From: Streptomyces tibetensis
Lineage (GTDB): Bacteria; Actinomycetota; Actinomycetes; Streptomycetales; Streptomycetaceae
DNA: 64,000 bases
NCBI RefSeq assembly: GCF_007655005.1
Contig: NZ_SZVW01000011.1
Coordinates: forward strand, 186,001 to 250,000
Reading direction: 5' to 3'
In this document: positions 33,917-42,318 of the stretch, piece after piece
Position numbering within the stretch: the first letter of the stretch is position 1
Layout: every line of letters starts with the position of its first letter
Notes under the pieces: model-generated
What the model was told of the DNA's origin: nothing
What the model saw: only the letters and a program-made list of their open reading frames with translations
Database searches by the model: none
Made by a program: the position numbers and the translations under genes

Positions 33917-36075
33917 CGCCCTGCCACTCTATCCGGTGATCTCGTACGGCTCGGGGTCTCGCCAGCGGTCGAACCGTCGCTGGAGGTAAGGGCACCATTA
34001 ACGTCTGCCCCCTGACCTGCAAGAAGCACCTCCGGCAGGATCGTGCAGCGGACCTTGACCGTGACGGCGTCGTGGTCAGGGGGCGGTGTCCCCGGCATGC
34101 CCGCCAGACGCTCCATGACGACCGCCAGGCCGCCTGCGGCGCCCCAGCGGATCCAGTGGTTCATCAGCGTGGTGTGCGGCACTCCGGCGTCCAGCTTCTT
34201 CCACGAGACCCCTGTGCGGGCCTTCTCCAGGAAGGCCGCCAGGATGTCCCGGGAAGGGAAACGGGGCGAGAACACGGGAACGATGTCCGCAACCCTCGAC
34301 CACGCCTCATCGGTCAGGTGCGGCACCATCAGGCCGCGCTGCACGAAGAAGGCCCCCGCCTGACACGGGCGACCCAACGGCCGCGACGGCACATCGCCCA
34401 CGATCTCGACTTCGGCTTGCAGCAGGTCGAAGAGTTCCGCCTGCTCCTCAAGCGTCTTCTCGCCGAGTCGCACCCGCGCCTTCCGTGCCAGTGCCGCCAA
34501 CTGTTTGGCGTTGTCCTCCACGTCCTCGGCGTCCTCCTTCCAGCGTTCGACATCCATGCGCTGCTTCTGGAGGTCCGCCAGCTCCGCGTTCGGCTGAGCG
34601 GTCATTCTGGCGATGTACTTCTCCGCCTCCGCCCGGCTCATGCGCCGCGCCGCCGCCTGCTGGGTGGCGGCCATCAACATCAGGTCGATGGACTCTTCCA
34701 GCTCGGCAATGTGCTTGTTCAGATCCTTCAGCCGACTGTCGAAGTCGGCACCGCCCTCACGCCTGGCCTGAAGGGCTTCGGCCGCCAGGCGGTGAAGCTC
34801 CTCCGGGTTCTGAAGGAACTCCTTCACCAGACGCCAGCTCTCGCGCTCCACGGGCTCCGCCCGGATGACGGGGCAATCACAGCGCTCGGTCTTGGGGATG
34901 GAGCCGGATGCGCCGCTGCATCGCATCGCCTTGAAGGGACTGCGCCCGTGCTTGTCGCCCTGGCGAGATCTTCCGTTTCCGACGTAGACGCGTCCGCATG
35001 GGCTCGCGACGCGGCCGAGCAGGGTGTAGGCGAATGTCTTCGGAGTCCGGCGCCGGGGACGCTTGGCTTTCGCCTCGGCGAGGTCCGCCAGTTCCCGGGG
35101 CGTGAGGATCGGCTTCAGCTTGATCTCTACCGGCTTGCCGTAGCGGGGCTTGCCCTCCTTGTCCAGGACGACGTCCTTGGACCCACGGTGAACCATCACC
35201 GCTTCCAGAGTGACCTGTGAGTTCAGCAGGTTCCAGACCGAGCCGTAGTCCCAGAGGTCGCCGTTCTTGCGCCGGAATCCGGCCCCGTTCAGGTCTTCCC
35301 CGGTCTTGTCGTAGGAGAGCGTGGCGACGAATCGCGCCACCGCCAGATGCATGCAGTCCGTCTCATGCTTGGTGGTGCATTCGCCGGTGCACTCGCAGTC
35401 ATCTGGGACAAGGCGGCTTTCGCCCGTCACGCCCTTGTTCTTGATCCGGTACCCGAAGGGGACGTTGCCACCGAGGTAGGCGCCTTCGTCGCCCATGAAT
35501 TCGGCCTTCTCCTGAAGGCCGCCCTGGGTGCGGTTCCGGATGGTGACCAACTCGTCCTCGGCCCGGTCTGCGGCCTTGCGCATCCGGGACTCGCCCTCTT
35601 CGGTGGTGTTGTCGTAGTCGCCAACCACGACGGCCGTGAAGACTCCGAGATCCTGCAACTCCCACACCCAGGGCCAGAAAGCCCTGCCCTTGCGGCCGAT
35701 GGCCCGGTCTTCGTACACCGCCACGACATCGAACGGCCTGGGTGTCATGCGCGCCTGACGCATCAGCTCTTTCACGTCAGGGCGCTGGGTGTGGTCCAAG
35801 CTGCCGCTGAAGCCTTCGTCCGCGAAGACGTCGACCAAGGCCCAGCCCTTCCGAGCGATGTGCTTGACCACCCGCTTGCCGGTATACGTGACGCCGAAGC
35901 CCTTCCTCTGGTCCTCGGTGGACACCCGGAGGTATGCGACGGCCCGGAGCTGTCCGGGCTCAGCCACCTGAGCCACAGTGTCGAGGGCGCGGAAGAGGGC
36001 TTCTCGCCTTACGCGGTCATCGGTACTCACGGGCAGACCTGCGCTCGCCACAGCCTCCATGAGAACACGGGTCAT
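33913..36075 (-). CDS. serine integrase with C-terminal DUF4096-like domain
   Basis: About 720 residues. The resolvase catalytic domain carries the nucleophile in AVAYLRVSTEDQ (Ser near residue 52) and the Arg-rich YEDRAIGRKGRAFW. The recombinase domain follows with cysteine pairs (ASPCGRVYVGNG, RCSG, CDC) and a coiled-coil region at about 470-540. From about residue 585 there is an unusual addition, LTDEAWSRVADIVP... TGVSWKKLD... WIRWGAAGGLAVVMERL, resembling the N-terminal domain of IS5-type transposases. ATG 36075 has GAAGGGG upstream; ATG 36102 is also in frame. The last residues may come from chromosomal DNA. It directs site-specific insertion of the island. Confidence 0.92.
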   Translation of the reverse strand: MTRVLMEAVASAGLPVSTDDRVRREALFRALDTVAQVAEPGQLRAVAYLRVSTEDQRKGFGVTYTGKRVVKHIARKGWALVDVFADEGFSGSLDHTQRPDVKELMRQARMTPRPFDVVAVYEDRAIGRKGRAFWPWVWELQDLGVFTAVVVGDYDNTTEEGESRMRKAADRAEDELVTIRNRTQGGLQEKAEFMGDEGAYLGGNVPFGYRIKNKGVTGESRLVPDDCECTGECTTKHETDCMHLAVARFVATLSYDKTGEDLNGAGFRRKNGDLWDYGSVWNLLNSQVTLEAVMVHRGSKDVVLDKEGKPRYGKPVEIKLKPILTPRELADLAEAKAKRPRRRTPKTFAYTLLGRVASPCGRVYVGNGRSRQGDKHGRSPFKAMRCSGASGSIPKTERCDCPVIRAEPVERESWRLVKEFLQNPEELHRLAAEALQARREGGADFDSRLKDLNKHIAELEESIDLMLMAATQQAAARRMSRAEAEKYIARMTAQPNAELADLQKQRMDVERWKEDAEDVEDNAKQLAALARKARVRLGEKTLEEQAELFDLLQAEVEIVGDVPSRPLGRPCQAGAFFVQRGLMVPHLTDEAWSRVADIVPVFSPRFPSRDILAAFLEKARTGVSWKKLDAGVPHTTLMNHWIRWGAAGGLAVVMERLAGMPGTPPPDHDAVTVKVRCTILPEVLLAGQGADVNGALTSSDGSTAGETPSRTRSPDRVAGR

Positions 36076-36164
36076 TTCAGCCCCTTCACGACTGGTCCCC
36101 ATGCCCCTGGGAGTGTTTTACGGGCCATCCCGGGGCCACTCAAGCGGTGCCAGCATGGCGGCCG

Positions 36165-36335
36165 CTACTGAGGGAGCGACCCAAACAGGATCTCCCTCAG
36201 CCGTTCGCGCGAACGGACATCCATGGCCTCGTCACTGCGGATGATCAGCTCACTGCGCCGCTCCGGCGCATCCTTCATCACCCTCCGGAGCCACTCGCCG
36301 GCCTCCTCGGCCCGTATCGCGCTGCCGTCCTGCAT
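36165..36335 (-). CDS. small hypothetical protein, 56 residues
   Basis: A short gene with an excellent GGTGAGGAG site six bases before ATG 36335, ending at TAG 36165-36167. The product starts MQDGSAIRAEEAGEWLRRVM and ends REILFGSLPQ. It is highly charged and helical, with no membrane segment. It lies 90 bp upstream of the integrase in the same direction, the usual position of a small regulator or excision factor, but no family is recognised. Confidence 0.6.
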   Translation of the reverse strand: MQDGSAIRAEEAGEWLRRVMKDAPERRSELIIRSDEAMDVRSRERLREILFGSLPQ

Positions 36336-36545
36336 GGGTGCTCCTCACCTGCCCGCGTCGCGCTCCTTGGCCATAGGCCGGCTGCCGACGCTGGATGGAA
36401 CTGCACGAGGCCCGTCATCGCGTGGAGTGCCACTGGCCGCACACGGCAATGCGTCTGACGAACAACAGGAATGCTGCCACCCGAACGGGTGACAGCACAA
36501 CTTTCGTTTGACTTCTCGGATTCTCTCCAGGATTTCCTGGGGAGA
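36336..36545. other. 210 bp intergenic region inside the element
   Basis: This lies between the nuclease-like gene and the 56-residue gene. It contains a small hairpin, CACCCG-AA-CGGGTG, near 36478-36491 and an AT-richer stretch at 36498-36545. A promoter for the small gene and integrase is likely here but could not be fixed. Confidence 0.3.
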
Positions 36546-37160
36546 TTAGGCGGGCTGTTCAGCCTGCTCGGGCAGATCCGTGTGCAAGATTTCGTTCACG
36601 AGTACTCCGACATTGAAGTCCCGCTTCGTCGGGTCGAACGCGATGTACGAGCAGCCGAGTCGATCCTCGATCAAGGTTCGCCGCCACCATTCGGCATTCC
36701 GATCGCGGCTGGGATCGGTCAGGCGGTCACGCTCGACCACCAGACGGAGTGCGGGAATGTAGGCGTCCACGACGTGATCGCCGACCCGGAACTCCTCATG
36801 GACTGTGACCGGCTTCAAGGCGGCGATGACGATCCGGAGGACTTCCGCCTCAGGCGTCGGGACATGCACCGTCTCCATGCCCAGCTCGATCGCCATGTTC
36901 ATGGCGGCGGCCCGGCGGGAGTTCGCCACCAGGCGCTTCAGGCCGTCCAAGGTCACGGCGGTGGTCAGGGTTCGCGCCCGGGGCCCGGTCTCGCCGAAAA
37001 CCTCCCACGGGACGCGCCGCTTCATTTCCGCAGGAACCTTCCGATACCCCTTGCCGTACGCACCGATCGTGCCGTACCCCAGGACTCGGATGGCGTCCCA
37101 CAGCGAATAGTGCAGCTCATCGTCTAGCTCTACTGTGCGAATGCGACTAAGATCGCCCAT
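36546..37160 (-). CDS. BRO-like N-terminal domain with nuclease-like C-terminal domain
   Basis: A 204-residue protein. The first half (LDDELHYSLWDAIRVLGY, KVPAEMKRRVPWEVFG, TAVTLDGLKRLVANSRR) resembles the BRO/antirepressor DNA-binding domain of phages and large DNA viruses. The second half (FRVGDHVVDAYIPALRLVVE then RDR, IEDRLGCSYIAFDPTKRDFN) resembles restriction-endonuclease-fold domains linked to such proteins, with an Asp (VVDAY), an Glu-x-Asp (VERD) and the typical Cys-Ile-x-hydrophobic-x-Pro strand. It may cleave or bind DNA. ATG 37160 is preferred to 37184. Confidence 0.65.
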   Translation of the reverse strand: MGDLSRIRTVELDDELHYSLWDAIRVLGYGTIGAYGKGYRKVPAEMKRRVPWEVFGETGPRARTLTTAVTLDGLKRLVANSRRAAAMNMAIELGMETVHVPTPEAEVLRIVIAALKPVTVHEEFRVGDHVVDAYIPALRLVVERDRLTDPSRDRNAEWWRRTLIEDRLGCSYIAFDPTKRDFNVGVLVNEILHTDLPEQAEQPA

Positions 37161-37236
37161 GGTTTGTTTCCCCAAACCTCGCATCTCAGGTGTTACAGCA
37201 CCTGATCGGTCTCTCCCCAGAGATATTTAAAATCCG

Positions 37237-37266
37237 AAGGCCCACCTCTCCCCAGAGGTGGGCCTT
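37237..37266. terminator. 13-bp perfect stem terminator
   Basis: AAGGCCCACCTCT pairs perfectly with AGAGGTGGGCCTT around a CCCC loop. It lies in the gap between the gene ending at 37370 and the start of the BRO-like gene, so it terminates the upstream leftward operon. Confidence 0.8.
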
Positions 37267-37369
37267 CAGCGTGCGGCCTCGATTATGTTAGCCGTTTGAA
37301 GTGACAGGACGCGACCGCTCCGTTACCCGGACGCGTATTCGCTCCAGGAATTCCGGAGTGGATAGGAAT

Positions 37370-37615
37370 TTAAATTCTTGACTGACGCACCTCGGCGGTG
37401 AACGCCTCGATCTGGATGCACCGGGCGAACTGCCAGCGGAGCGGATCGTCGGAGGGCAAGGCCAGTATCCGGGCCGCCTCCAGGTCCCCCTGCTTCCGGA
37501 GGTCCAGAGCCCGCCTGGAGGCCCTCTGGAAGCCCTGTGCGGTCAGGGCGAAGCCGTCCTCGGTCTCGACCAGTCCGTGCCGCCTGAGGGCCTCTTGGCG
37601 GGCATCAGGACTCAC
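37370..37615 (-). CDS. small hypothetical protein, 81 residues
   Basis: This starts at GTG 37615, overlapping the end of the preceding gene by 11 bases. The product (SPDARQEALRRHGLVETEDG, then FALTAQGFQRASRRALDLRK) is soluble and helical with a winged-helix-like pattern, but no family is recognised. Its stop lies inside a 12-bp palindrome, GAATTTAAATTC (37366-37377). Confidence 0.6.
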   Translation of the reverse strand: MSPDARQEALRRHGLVETEDGFALTAQGFQRASRRALDLRKQGDLEAARILALPSDDPLRWQFARCIQIEAFTAEVRQSRI

Positions 37616-37985
37616 GGCCGACGCGGCTCTGGGTGCGGACGGGGACCTCGTCCTCGATCGGCAGCCACTCGGGCGGGAAGTCGGGGTGGTCGGCGTACGC
37701 CAGGACGAGTTCCTCAATCACCGGCTGACGCAACTTCATCCACTGCTCGGTGACCGTGCGGGCGGCGATGCCACTCCAGAAGGAGTTCCCCCAGTCCCCC
37801 ACCTTCTCCTGGGGCTCGTACATCCAGCCCAGGAGCTTTCGCTTCATCTCGACGTCGGCGAGGACCCGTGCCTGCAACCGTGCCACGTCCACGTTCTTGC
37901 CGGGCTTCAGTGCACTGGCGGCCGTCTCGTCCTCGCGAAGGCGGGCCACCAGGAACTCCACCTTGACCTCGAAATTGTCTCGCAT
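37605..37985 (-). CDS. DUF6221-type phage/element protein
   Basis: A 126-residue protein (MRDNFEVKVEFLVARLREDE, KNVDVARLQARVLADVEMKR, FWSGIAARTVTEQWMKLRQP, YADHPDFPPEWLP). This resembles the DUF6221 family common in actinobacterial phages and integrative elements; its function is unknown. ATG 37985 is preceded by GAGGGGG at good distance; another ATG lies six bases upstream. It is part of the leftward operon beginning at 39364. Confidence 0.7.
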   Translation of the reverse strand: MRDNFEVKVEFLVARLREDETAASALKPGKNVDVARLQARVLADVEMKRKLLGWMYEPQEKVGDWGNSFWSGIAARTVTEQWMKLRQPVIEELVLAYADHPDFPPEWLPIEDEVPVRTQSRVGRES

Positions 37986-38068
37986 CGTCATCCCCCTCGT
38001 CGGCATGCGCTGGGGGCCATCATCCACGGCAACCCGGACCGACGGTGGAGAATCGCGCTCCACGCCGA

Positions 38069-39364
38069 TCATCGGAGGGAACCCGCGATGATGCGCTTCC
38101 GCATCTCCGCCAGCTTCTCCTGTGAGACCACCGCGGCCTCCAAGGAATCCTGAGCCGGCCGGGGCTGAGGGGTGCTTGCGGAGTACGCCTCCTTCGACTC
38201 GACCAAGTTCTTCGGGGAGTTGGGGATCAGCCCAGCCTCGGCCTCCTGGGCCCGCAGGTGCTCGTACAAGGCCATCTCGTCACCGGCCTCCGCGAAGACC
38301 CTCCAGACCTCGTCAGCGTCCGCCGGGAGCGGGTTGGCCGCCAAGTACTCGGCCCGCTTCGGGTTGGCCATAGAGAGGCGGTAGGCGATGCACCCGGCCG
38401 GGGTGCCCCGTCGGGCCGAGGCCTCCTGGACCTTCCGGTCCTTGGCGGCACGGGCCTTGCGAATCAGGTCCCGGTCGAAGCAGTTGTCCCACCAGTCGCC
38501 GTCCCGGCGGAAGGGCGAGGCCCAGTAGATCCCGTACTCGAACGTCCGGCCCTTGCGGACCTTCCGGACCAGGACCGGGTCCGCCTTGGCCATGCGCGCC
38601 AGGAGGGCCTGAACGCCCCTCTTGCTCAGGCCGGTGAGGGCCTCGATGTCCGAGACCGACAGCACGACGTCCTCCAGGCCGCACAGGACCGCCAAGCTCC
38701 ACGCACGACGGCCCAGCGGGGGCACCGCGGTCTTCACCTCGTTGCCCTCTTCAACCTCGGCCCAGATGTCCAGGCCCGGGTCCAACATCGTCAGGATCTG
38801 TCCGGGACCCGTGAGGGTGTTCATCTCGGTCAGGGTGGCCAAGGTCTTCATGCCGTTGACCAGGACCTCTCGGGCCCTGTCGCCAATACGCGCACCGACT
38901 ACCGCATTACCCTCCATGATCTTCTCCTCTCCCTCCCTCAGGGCCAGGGCACCCCCCAGGGGGCCAGAGGCCTGGAGGTTCTTAGGTGAAGTACTGCGGT
39001 AGTCGATGCGCGTATTCGAGTGGAAGCGGAGCTGCATCTCCTCGCGCTCCTCCACGGTGGCGGAGGCGTGTCCCCGGGTCCTGGTCCAGAGGAATTTAAA
39101 TTCGGAGAGGCCACCGACGGGGCCCGCTATCTCCCGGACCGTCTTGTCGGAGAGGCCGGACCAGCGGGCGATGCCCCTGGAGCCGTCCAGGTACGGGCGG
39201 GTGATGAGCTGCCAGGAGATGACAGCCTCGGTGAGGGCCTGCGACTCACAGGCCATGCGCTGGGCGACCTCGACGAGGTGGGCGGAGTTCACGGACTCCG
39301 AAGATTCCTGGGGAGCGATTCGACCCGAGGGCATCTGGCCGGTAGAATCGGCGATAGCTTTCAT
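38069..39364 (-). CDS. element protein with winged-helix domain, possibly replication or control
   Basis: A 431-residue protein from ATG 39364 (GGAG five bases upstream). The N-terminal third has RGIARWSGLSDKTVREIAGP, an HTH-like stretch. The centre has SVSDIEALTGLSKRGVQALL followed by a charged strand and basic FRRDGDWWDNCFDRDLIRK segments. The C-terminal 60 residues are polar. This pattern of two HTH motifs with an extended basic region resembles phage replication-initiator or plasmid Rep-type proteins, but no catalytic motif (Walker, HUH) is present. It faces the antirepressor gene across a control region. Confidence 0.55.
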   Translation of the reverse strand: MKAIADSTGQMPSGRIAPQESSESVNSAHLVEVAQRMACESQALTEAVISWQLITRPYLDGSRGIARWSGLSDKTVREIAGPVGGLSEFKFLWTRTRGHASATVEEREEMQLRFHSNTRIDYRSTSPKNLQASGPLGGALALREGEEKIMEGNAVVGARIGDRAREVLVNGMKTLATLTEMNTLTGPGQILTMLDPGLDIWAEVEEGNEVKTAVPPLGRRAWSLAVLCGLEDVVLSVSDIEALTGLSKRGVQALLARMAKADPVLVRKVRKGRTFEYGIYWASPFRRDGDWWDNCFDRDLIRKARAAKDRKVQEASARRGTPAGCIAYRLSMANPKRAEYLAANPLPADADEVWRVFAEAGDEMALYEHLRAQEAEAGLIPNSPKNLVESKEAYSASTPQPRPAQDSLEAAVVSQEKLAEMRKRIIAGSLR

Positions 39365-39720
39365 TGGTGCTCCGAATGTGTAGAGGCGGACGGAGTACTG
39401 GTCTCGGAGGGGTGATGGCCTCTTGGACCAACCCGGCTTTTTAAATAAGCCGCTGACGAGCCCCGGTTCCCGCCGGGGCTTCGTCGTGTCTACGGGCCAG
39501 CATAAGCGCGCGTGTAGCGCATTGGCCAACACTCGGAATCGCTCCAGGATTTCTTCGCACACAGGATTCTTGGAGAAATGGAGGAGGCCAATGAATCTTC
39601 CGCGAGGTGGATATTCGACTCGGCATCCGCTATATTCATCTCATCGCCCAGAGGCGATACGACTCCGCTGGAGGCCCCGCTCGGGGATGTCCTCCGAGCG
39701 TTGAGTCGGAAGGAATGCCG
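39365..39720. promoter_or_regulatory. divergent control region of the element with promoter and leader hairpins
   Basis: A rightward promoter, TGGATA (39608-39613) - 17 bp - TATATT (39631-39636), precedes the antirepressor gene. On the minus strand, two hairpins lie in the leader of the gene at 39364: AGCCCCGG/CCGGGGCT (39459-39480) and CGGCTT-TTTAAAT-AAGCCG (39434-39452). A leftward promoter is likely upstream of them (TTGGCC near 39528). The layout recalls a phage early switch with an attenuated leader. Confidence 0.6.
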
Positions 39721-40665
39721 ATGGCCCCCATCGCTTCCACGAACGAGCTGATACTCGTCGAGTCCCGCTCGATGCGAGACCAGACCATCGAGCGCACGGA
39801 CGTGCTCGACAAGGTCAAGACCCTCGTCACCCTGCCGAACGGCTTCCACGTCACCACCCCGATGGTGGCCACCTACTTCGAGGTCCCGGTCAAGACGATC
39901 GAGAGCGTCGTCGAGAACAACCGAGCGGAGCTGGAGGAGCGCGGCTATCGGGTTCTGCGCGGTGAGGAACTGAAGGAGTTCGCGGCCCCATTCGGTGGGG
40001 CCGCGAATCTGGGCCTCCACTACAACGCCCGGTCCCTCGCCCTCTTCACCCGCAAGGCCGTCCTCAACATCGGCCAGCTCCTCACCAAGTCCGAGGTGTC
40101 CAAGGCGATCCGGACCTACCTCTTGGACGCCGAGGAGGCGCAGCGTTCTCCTCAGTTCCAGATCCCCAGCAGCTTTGCCGAGGCCTTGGAGCTGGCCGCC
40201 GCGCAGGCCCGAGAGCTGGAGCAGGCCCAGGCCGCTCTGGCCGAGGCGGCCCCGAAGATCGAGGCCCACGACAACCTGATCCAGTACGGCGCCAACCGGA
40301 CCATCGGAGAGGTGGCCAAAGAGCTGTCCAGGCCCGAGCGGAAGATCATGGAGAGCGAGCTGCGTCGCCTGATCGTCCACGAGTGGAAGTGGGCCTTCAC
40401 CAAGGCCCGTCAGTGCGGCAGTACTCAGTACACCCCCTACGCCGACAAGACCGACTACCTGGTCTTGGGCGAGGAGAAGCACCCCCACGACACCCGGCCG
40501 AACTGCTGGCACGCGACCATGCGGATCACCCCCAAGGGCCGTGAGGCCATCCTCCGGAAGCTCGACCGGCAGAAGGCCGGGCCGGCCATCTCGGTCTCCT
40601 CCCGCACCATCGCCCCCGCCCCCACCGAGGCCGAGATCTTCCAGATGATCCGGAGGGGTGCCTGA
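39721..40665 (+). CDS. phage antirepressor with KilAC domain
   Basis: A 314-residue protein. The N-terminal Rha-like region has VTTPMVATYFEVPVKTIESV and LLTKSEVSKAIRTYLLDAEE. A coiled coil (AALELAAAQARELEQAQAAL region) links to a KilAC/ANT domain (IGEVAKELSRPERKIMESEL, MRITPKGREAILRKL). Such proteins bind and inactivate phage repressors or other DNA-binding proteins. ATG 39721 has GGAAGGA at good distance; ATG 39715 is too close. The stop overlaps the next start (TGATG), so it leads a coupled operon. Confidence 0.85.
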   Translation: MAPIASTNELILVESRSMRDQTIERTDVLDKVKTLVTLPNGFHVTTPMVATYFEVPVKTIESVVENNRAELEERGYRVLRGEELKEFAAPFGGAANLGLHYNARSLALFTRKAVLNIGQLLTKSEVSKAIRTYLLDAEEAQRSPQFQIPSSFAEALELAAAQARELEQAQAALAEAAPKIEAHDNLIQYGANRTIGEVAKELSRPERKIMESELRRLIVHEWKWAFTKARQCGSTQYTPYADKTDYLVLGEEKHPHDTRPNCWHATMRITPKGREAILRKLDRQKAGPAISVSSRTIAPAPTEAEIFQMIRRGA

Positions 40666-40934
40666 TGACCCGCCTGACCCCGGAGTCGGTGGAAGCCGAG
40701 GAGATCCGTGAGGTGCTGACGGATCAAGAGCTGACCGTCCATGCCCGCATCGTCTGGGTGTTCCTGGCTGCGGCCGACCAGCCGCAGAACAGCAACTCCC
40801 TGGCCGCAGAGCTGGGGTTCGCCGGAAGCACCGTCTCCAAGTGCGTGGGCGTCCTCCGCGAGCGTCGGCTGATCCGCCGCCTGAACGGCGTCTGGATCGC
40901 GCAGAGCCCGGCCGAGAAGGAGGAGGGCCGATGA
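40665..40934 (+). CDS. small winged-helix DNA-binding protein
   Basis: An 89-residue MarR-like winged helix (LTVHARIVWVFLAAADQPQN, LAAELGFAGSTVSKCVGVLR, then the beta-wing RRLNGVWIA). It is coupled to the antirepressor by TGATG and to the next gene by ATGA. It probably contributes to lysogeny or copy control of the element; the target is unknown. Confidence 0.75.
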   Translation: MTRLTPESVEAEEIREVLTDQELTVHARIVWVFLAAADQPQNSNSLAAELGFAGSTVSKCVGVLRERRLIRRLNGVWIAQSPAEKEEGR

Positions 40935-41182
40935 GCGTCTTCGACGACTACTTCGTGGCCCACGGCCCGGAAGAACTCCAGGACATACAGGTCCACGAGC
41001 GGCCCGACGGGTCCTCCGTGATCGAGACGGTCACCTGCCGCCCCGTCCGGGTCTGGGAGAAGCGCCCCGACGGCTCCCTGGTGGAGCTGCACGACGAGGC
41101 GGCAGACGCCGCTTTGGAGGCCTTCTGGGCGGCGGTCGACAACGACGAGATCAAGAACGACAGCGGGGAGAACGACCGGTGA
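40931..41182 (+). CDS. small acidic hypothetical protein, 83 residues
   Basis: ATG 40931 follows a GGAGGAGGG site and overlaps the preceding stop. The product (MSVFDDYFVAHGPEELQDIQ, VIETVTCRPVRVWEKRPDGS) is strongly acidic with a beta-rich middle. No family is recognised. The acidic composition is common among phage anti-host proteins that mimic DNA, but this is only a compositional remark. Confidence 0.6.
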   Translation: MSVFDDYFVAHGPEELQDIQVHERPDGSSVIETVTCRPVRVWEKRPDGSLVELHDEAADAALEAFWAAVDNDEIKNDSGENDR

Positions 41183-41559
41183 CTATCTCGATCAACATCA
41201 ACGACCTGATCGCGACCCGGCTGACGGAGATCGCCCAGGACGCCTGGCAGACCCACCGTGTCATGCCCGTCTCCGACGGCGGAGGCCGCGTGCTCGATCT
41301 CGGTACAGCCTCCGTCCGGGAGTTCTGGTACTGCCAGAACGATCACGGGACCGGCATCTGCGGTGAGCCGATGTTGACCTCCGACCAGGCCAACAGCCTC
41401 CTGGGCATGTACTCGGTCGACGAGCCGGTGCCCGACCCGCAACTCCCCATCGTGGAAGTCGAACTGCTCGACGAGGGCTTGGGCGGATTCTTTCCCGGCT
41501 CCTTGATCCACTTCTCCGATGTCCGCCACGAGTTCCAGAAGGCGCAGGAGGACCGGTGA
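41179..41559 (+). CDS. hypothetical element protein, 126 residues
   Basis: This begins at GTG 41179, overlapping the previous stop by four bases. The sequence (SININDLIATRLTEIAQDAW, EFWYCQNDHGTGICGEPM, IVEVELLDEGLGGFFPGSLI) has one Cys-x9-Cys pair and no membrane segment. No family is recognised. Confidence 0.6.
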   Translation: MTISININDLIATRLTEIAQDAWQTHRVMPVSDGGGRVLDLGTASVREFWYCQNDHGTGICGEPMLTSDQANSLLGMYSVDEPVPDPQLPIVEVELLDEGLGGFFPGSLIHFSDVRHEFQKAQEDR

Positions 41560-41666
41560 GACCCACCACGATCGACTACGTCAACTACGGCTTCCACCTT
41601 CTCGCCTTGGGCATCGTCACGGGCCTGATCGTCTCGGTCATCCGCCGGCTGCGGAGGGCCCGATGA
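41556..41666 (+). CDS. very small single-span membrane protein, 36 residues
   Basis: GTG 41556 overlaps the previous stop (GTGA), and the TGA at 41664-41666 overlaps the next ATG. The product has a short N-terminal part, one hydrophobic helix (FHLLALGIVTGLIVSVI) and a basic RRLRRAR tail, the layout of a phage membrane micro-protein with its C-terminus inside. Coupling at both ends supports it as a real gene. Confidence 0.65.
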   Translation: MRPTTIDYVNYGFHLLALGIVTGLIVSVIRRLRRAR

Positions 41667-42313
41667 CCGAGTGCTGCATCTGCGGCAAGGAGACGGACCT
41701 TCCCCGGTCCTGCCGCCAGTGTCGGAACCGGATCCGCGGAGCGCTCCTTGGTCTCCCCGAGCTGGTCGTCCAGTGCTGGATGGCCCGGCACCGCGTGCAG
41801 AGGGGCGGAGAGGGCGAGCGGGTGTCGGCCTCGAAGGAGGCGCCGCTCCCCCTGCGACTCGACGTGCTGAACCTGCTCGGCCCGAGTGCTGACGCGGTCC
41901 TGACGGGCGAGGACCAGGAGGGCCCGGTGCCGGTCGTAGGCGTCCTGAGCGCATGGGCGGACCTAGTGACCGAGCAGACCCGTCAGAGGCCCGTCAGCGG
42001 CACCGTCAGCGGCCTGACACAGCACCTGCTGGACCACGTCGAGTGGGCCTGTCGCCAGGAGTGGATCCGCGACTTCGCGGGGGAGGTGGAGGGGCTGATG
42101 AAGACCCTCCGACGGGTCTCCGGCATCGAGCCCGTCAGGATCCCACTGCCCGTCATCTGCCCGACGTGCGACCTGCGGACGATGGTGCGCGAGGAGGGAT
42201 CCGGGTGGGCGGCGGAGTGCCGCTACTGCCCGGCCGCGAAGCTCTCCGCCCGTGAGTACAGCCAGCTCGTAGCCGCACAGGCCCAGGCCGTCAGCACGCC
42301 ACAGGAGGCCTGA
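41663..42313 (+). CDS. zinc-ribbon-containing hypothetical protein
   Basis: A 216-residue protein coupled by ATGA. The N-terminus has CCICGKETDLPRSCRQC and the C-terminal third has CPTCDLRTMVREEGSGWAAE followed by CRYC, giving two CxxC...CxxC sites, each able to hold zinc. The helical middle has no recognisable domain. Such two-ribbon proteins are frequent in actinobacterial phages, with no known role. Confidence 0.7.
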   Translation: MTECCICGKETDLPRSCRQCRNRIRGALLGLPELVVQCWMARHRVQRGGEGERVSASKEAPLPLRLDVLNLLGPSADAVLTGEDQEGPVPVVGVLSAWADLVTEQTRQRPVSGTVSGLTQHLLDHVEWACRQEWIRDFAGEVEGLMKTLRRVSGIEPVRIPLPVICPTCDLRTMVREEGSGWAAECRYCPAAKLSAREYSQLVAAQAQAVSTPQEA

Positions 42314-42318
42314 CACTC

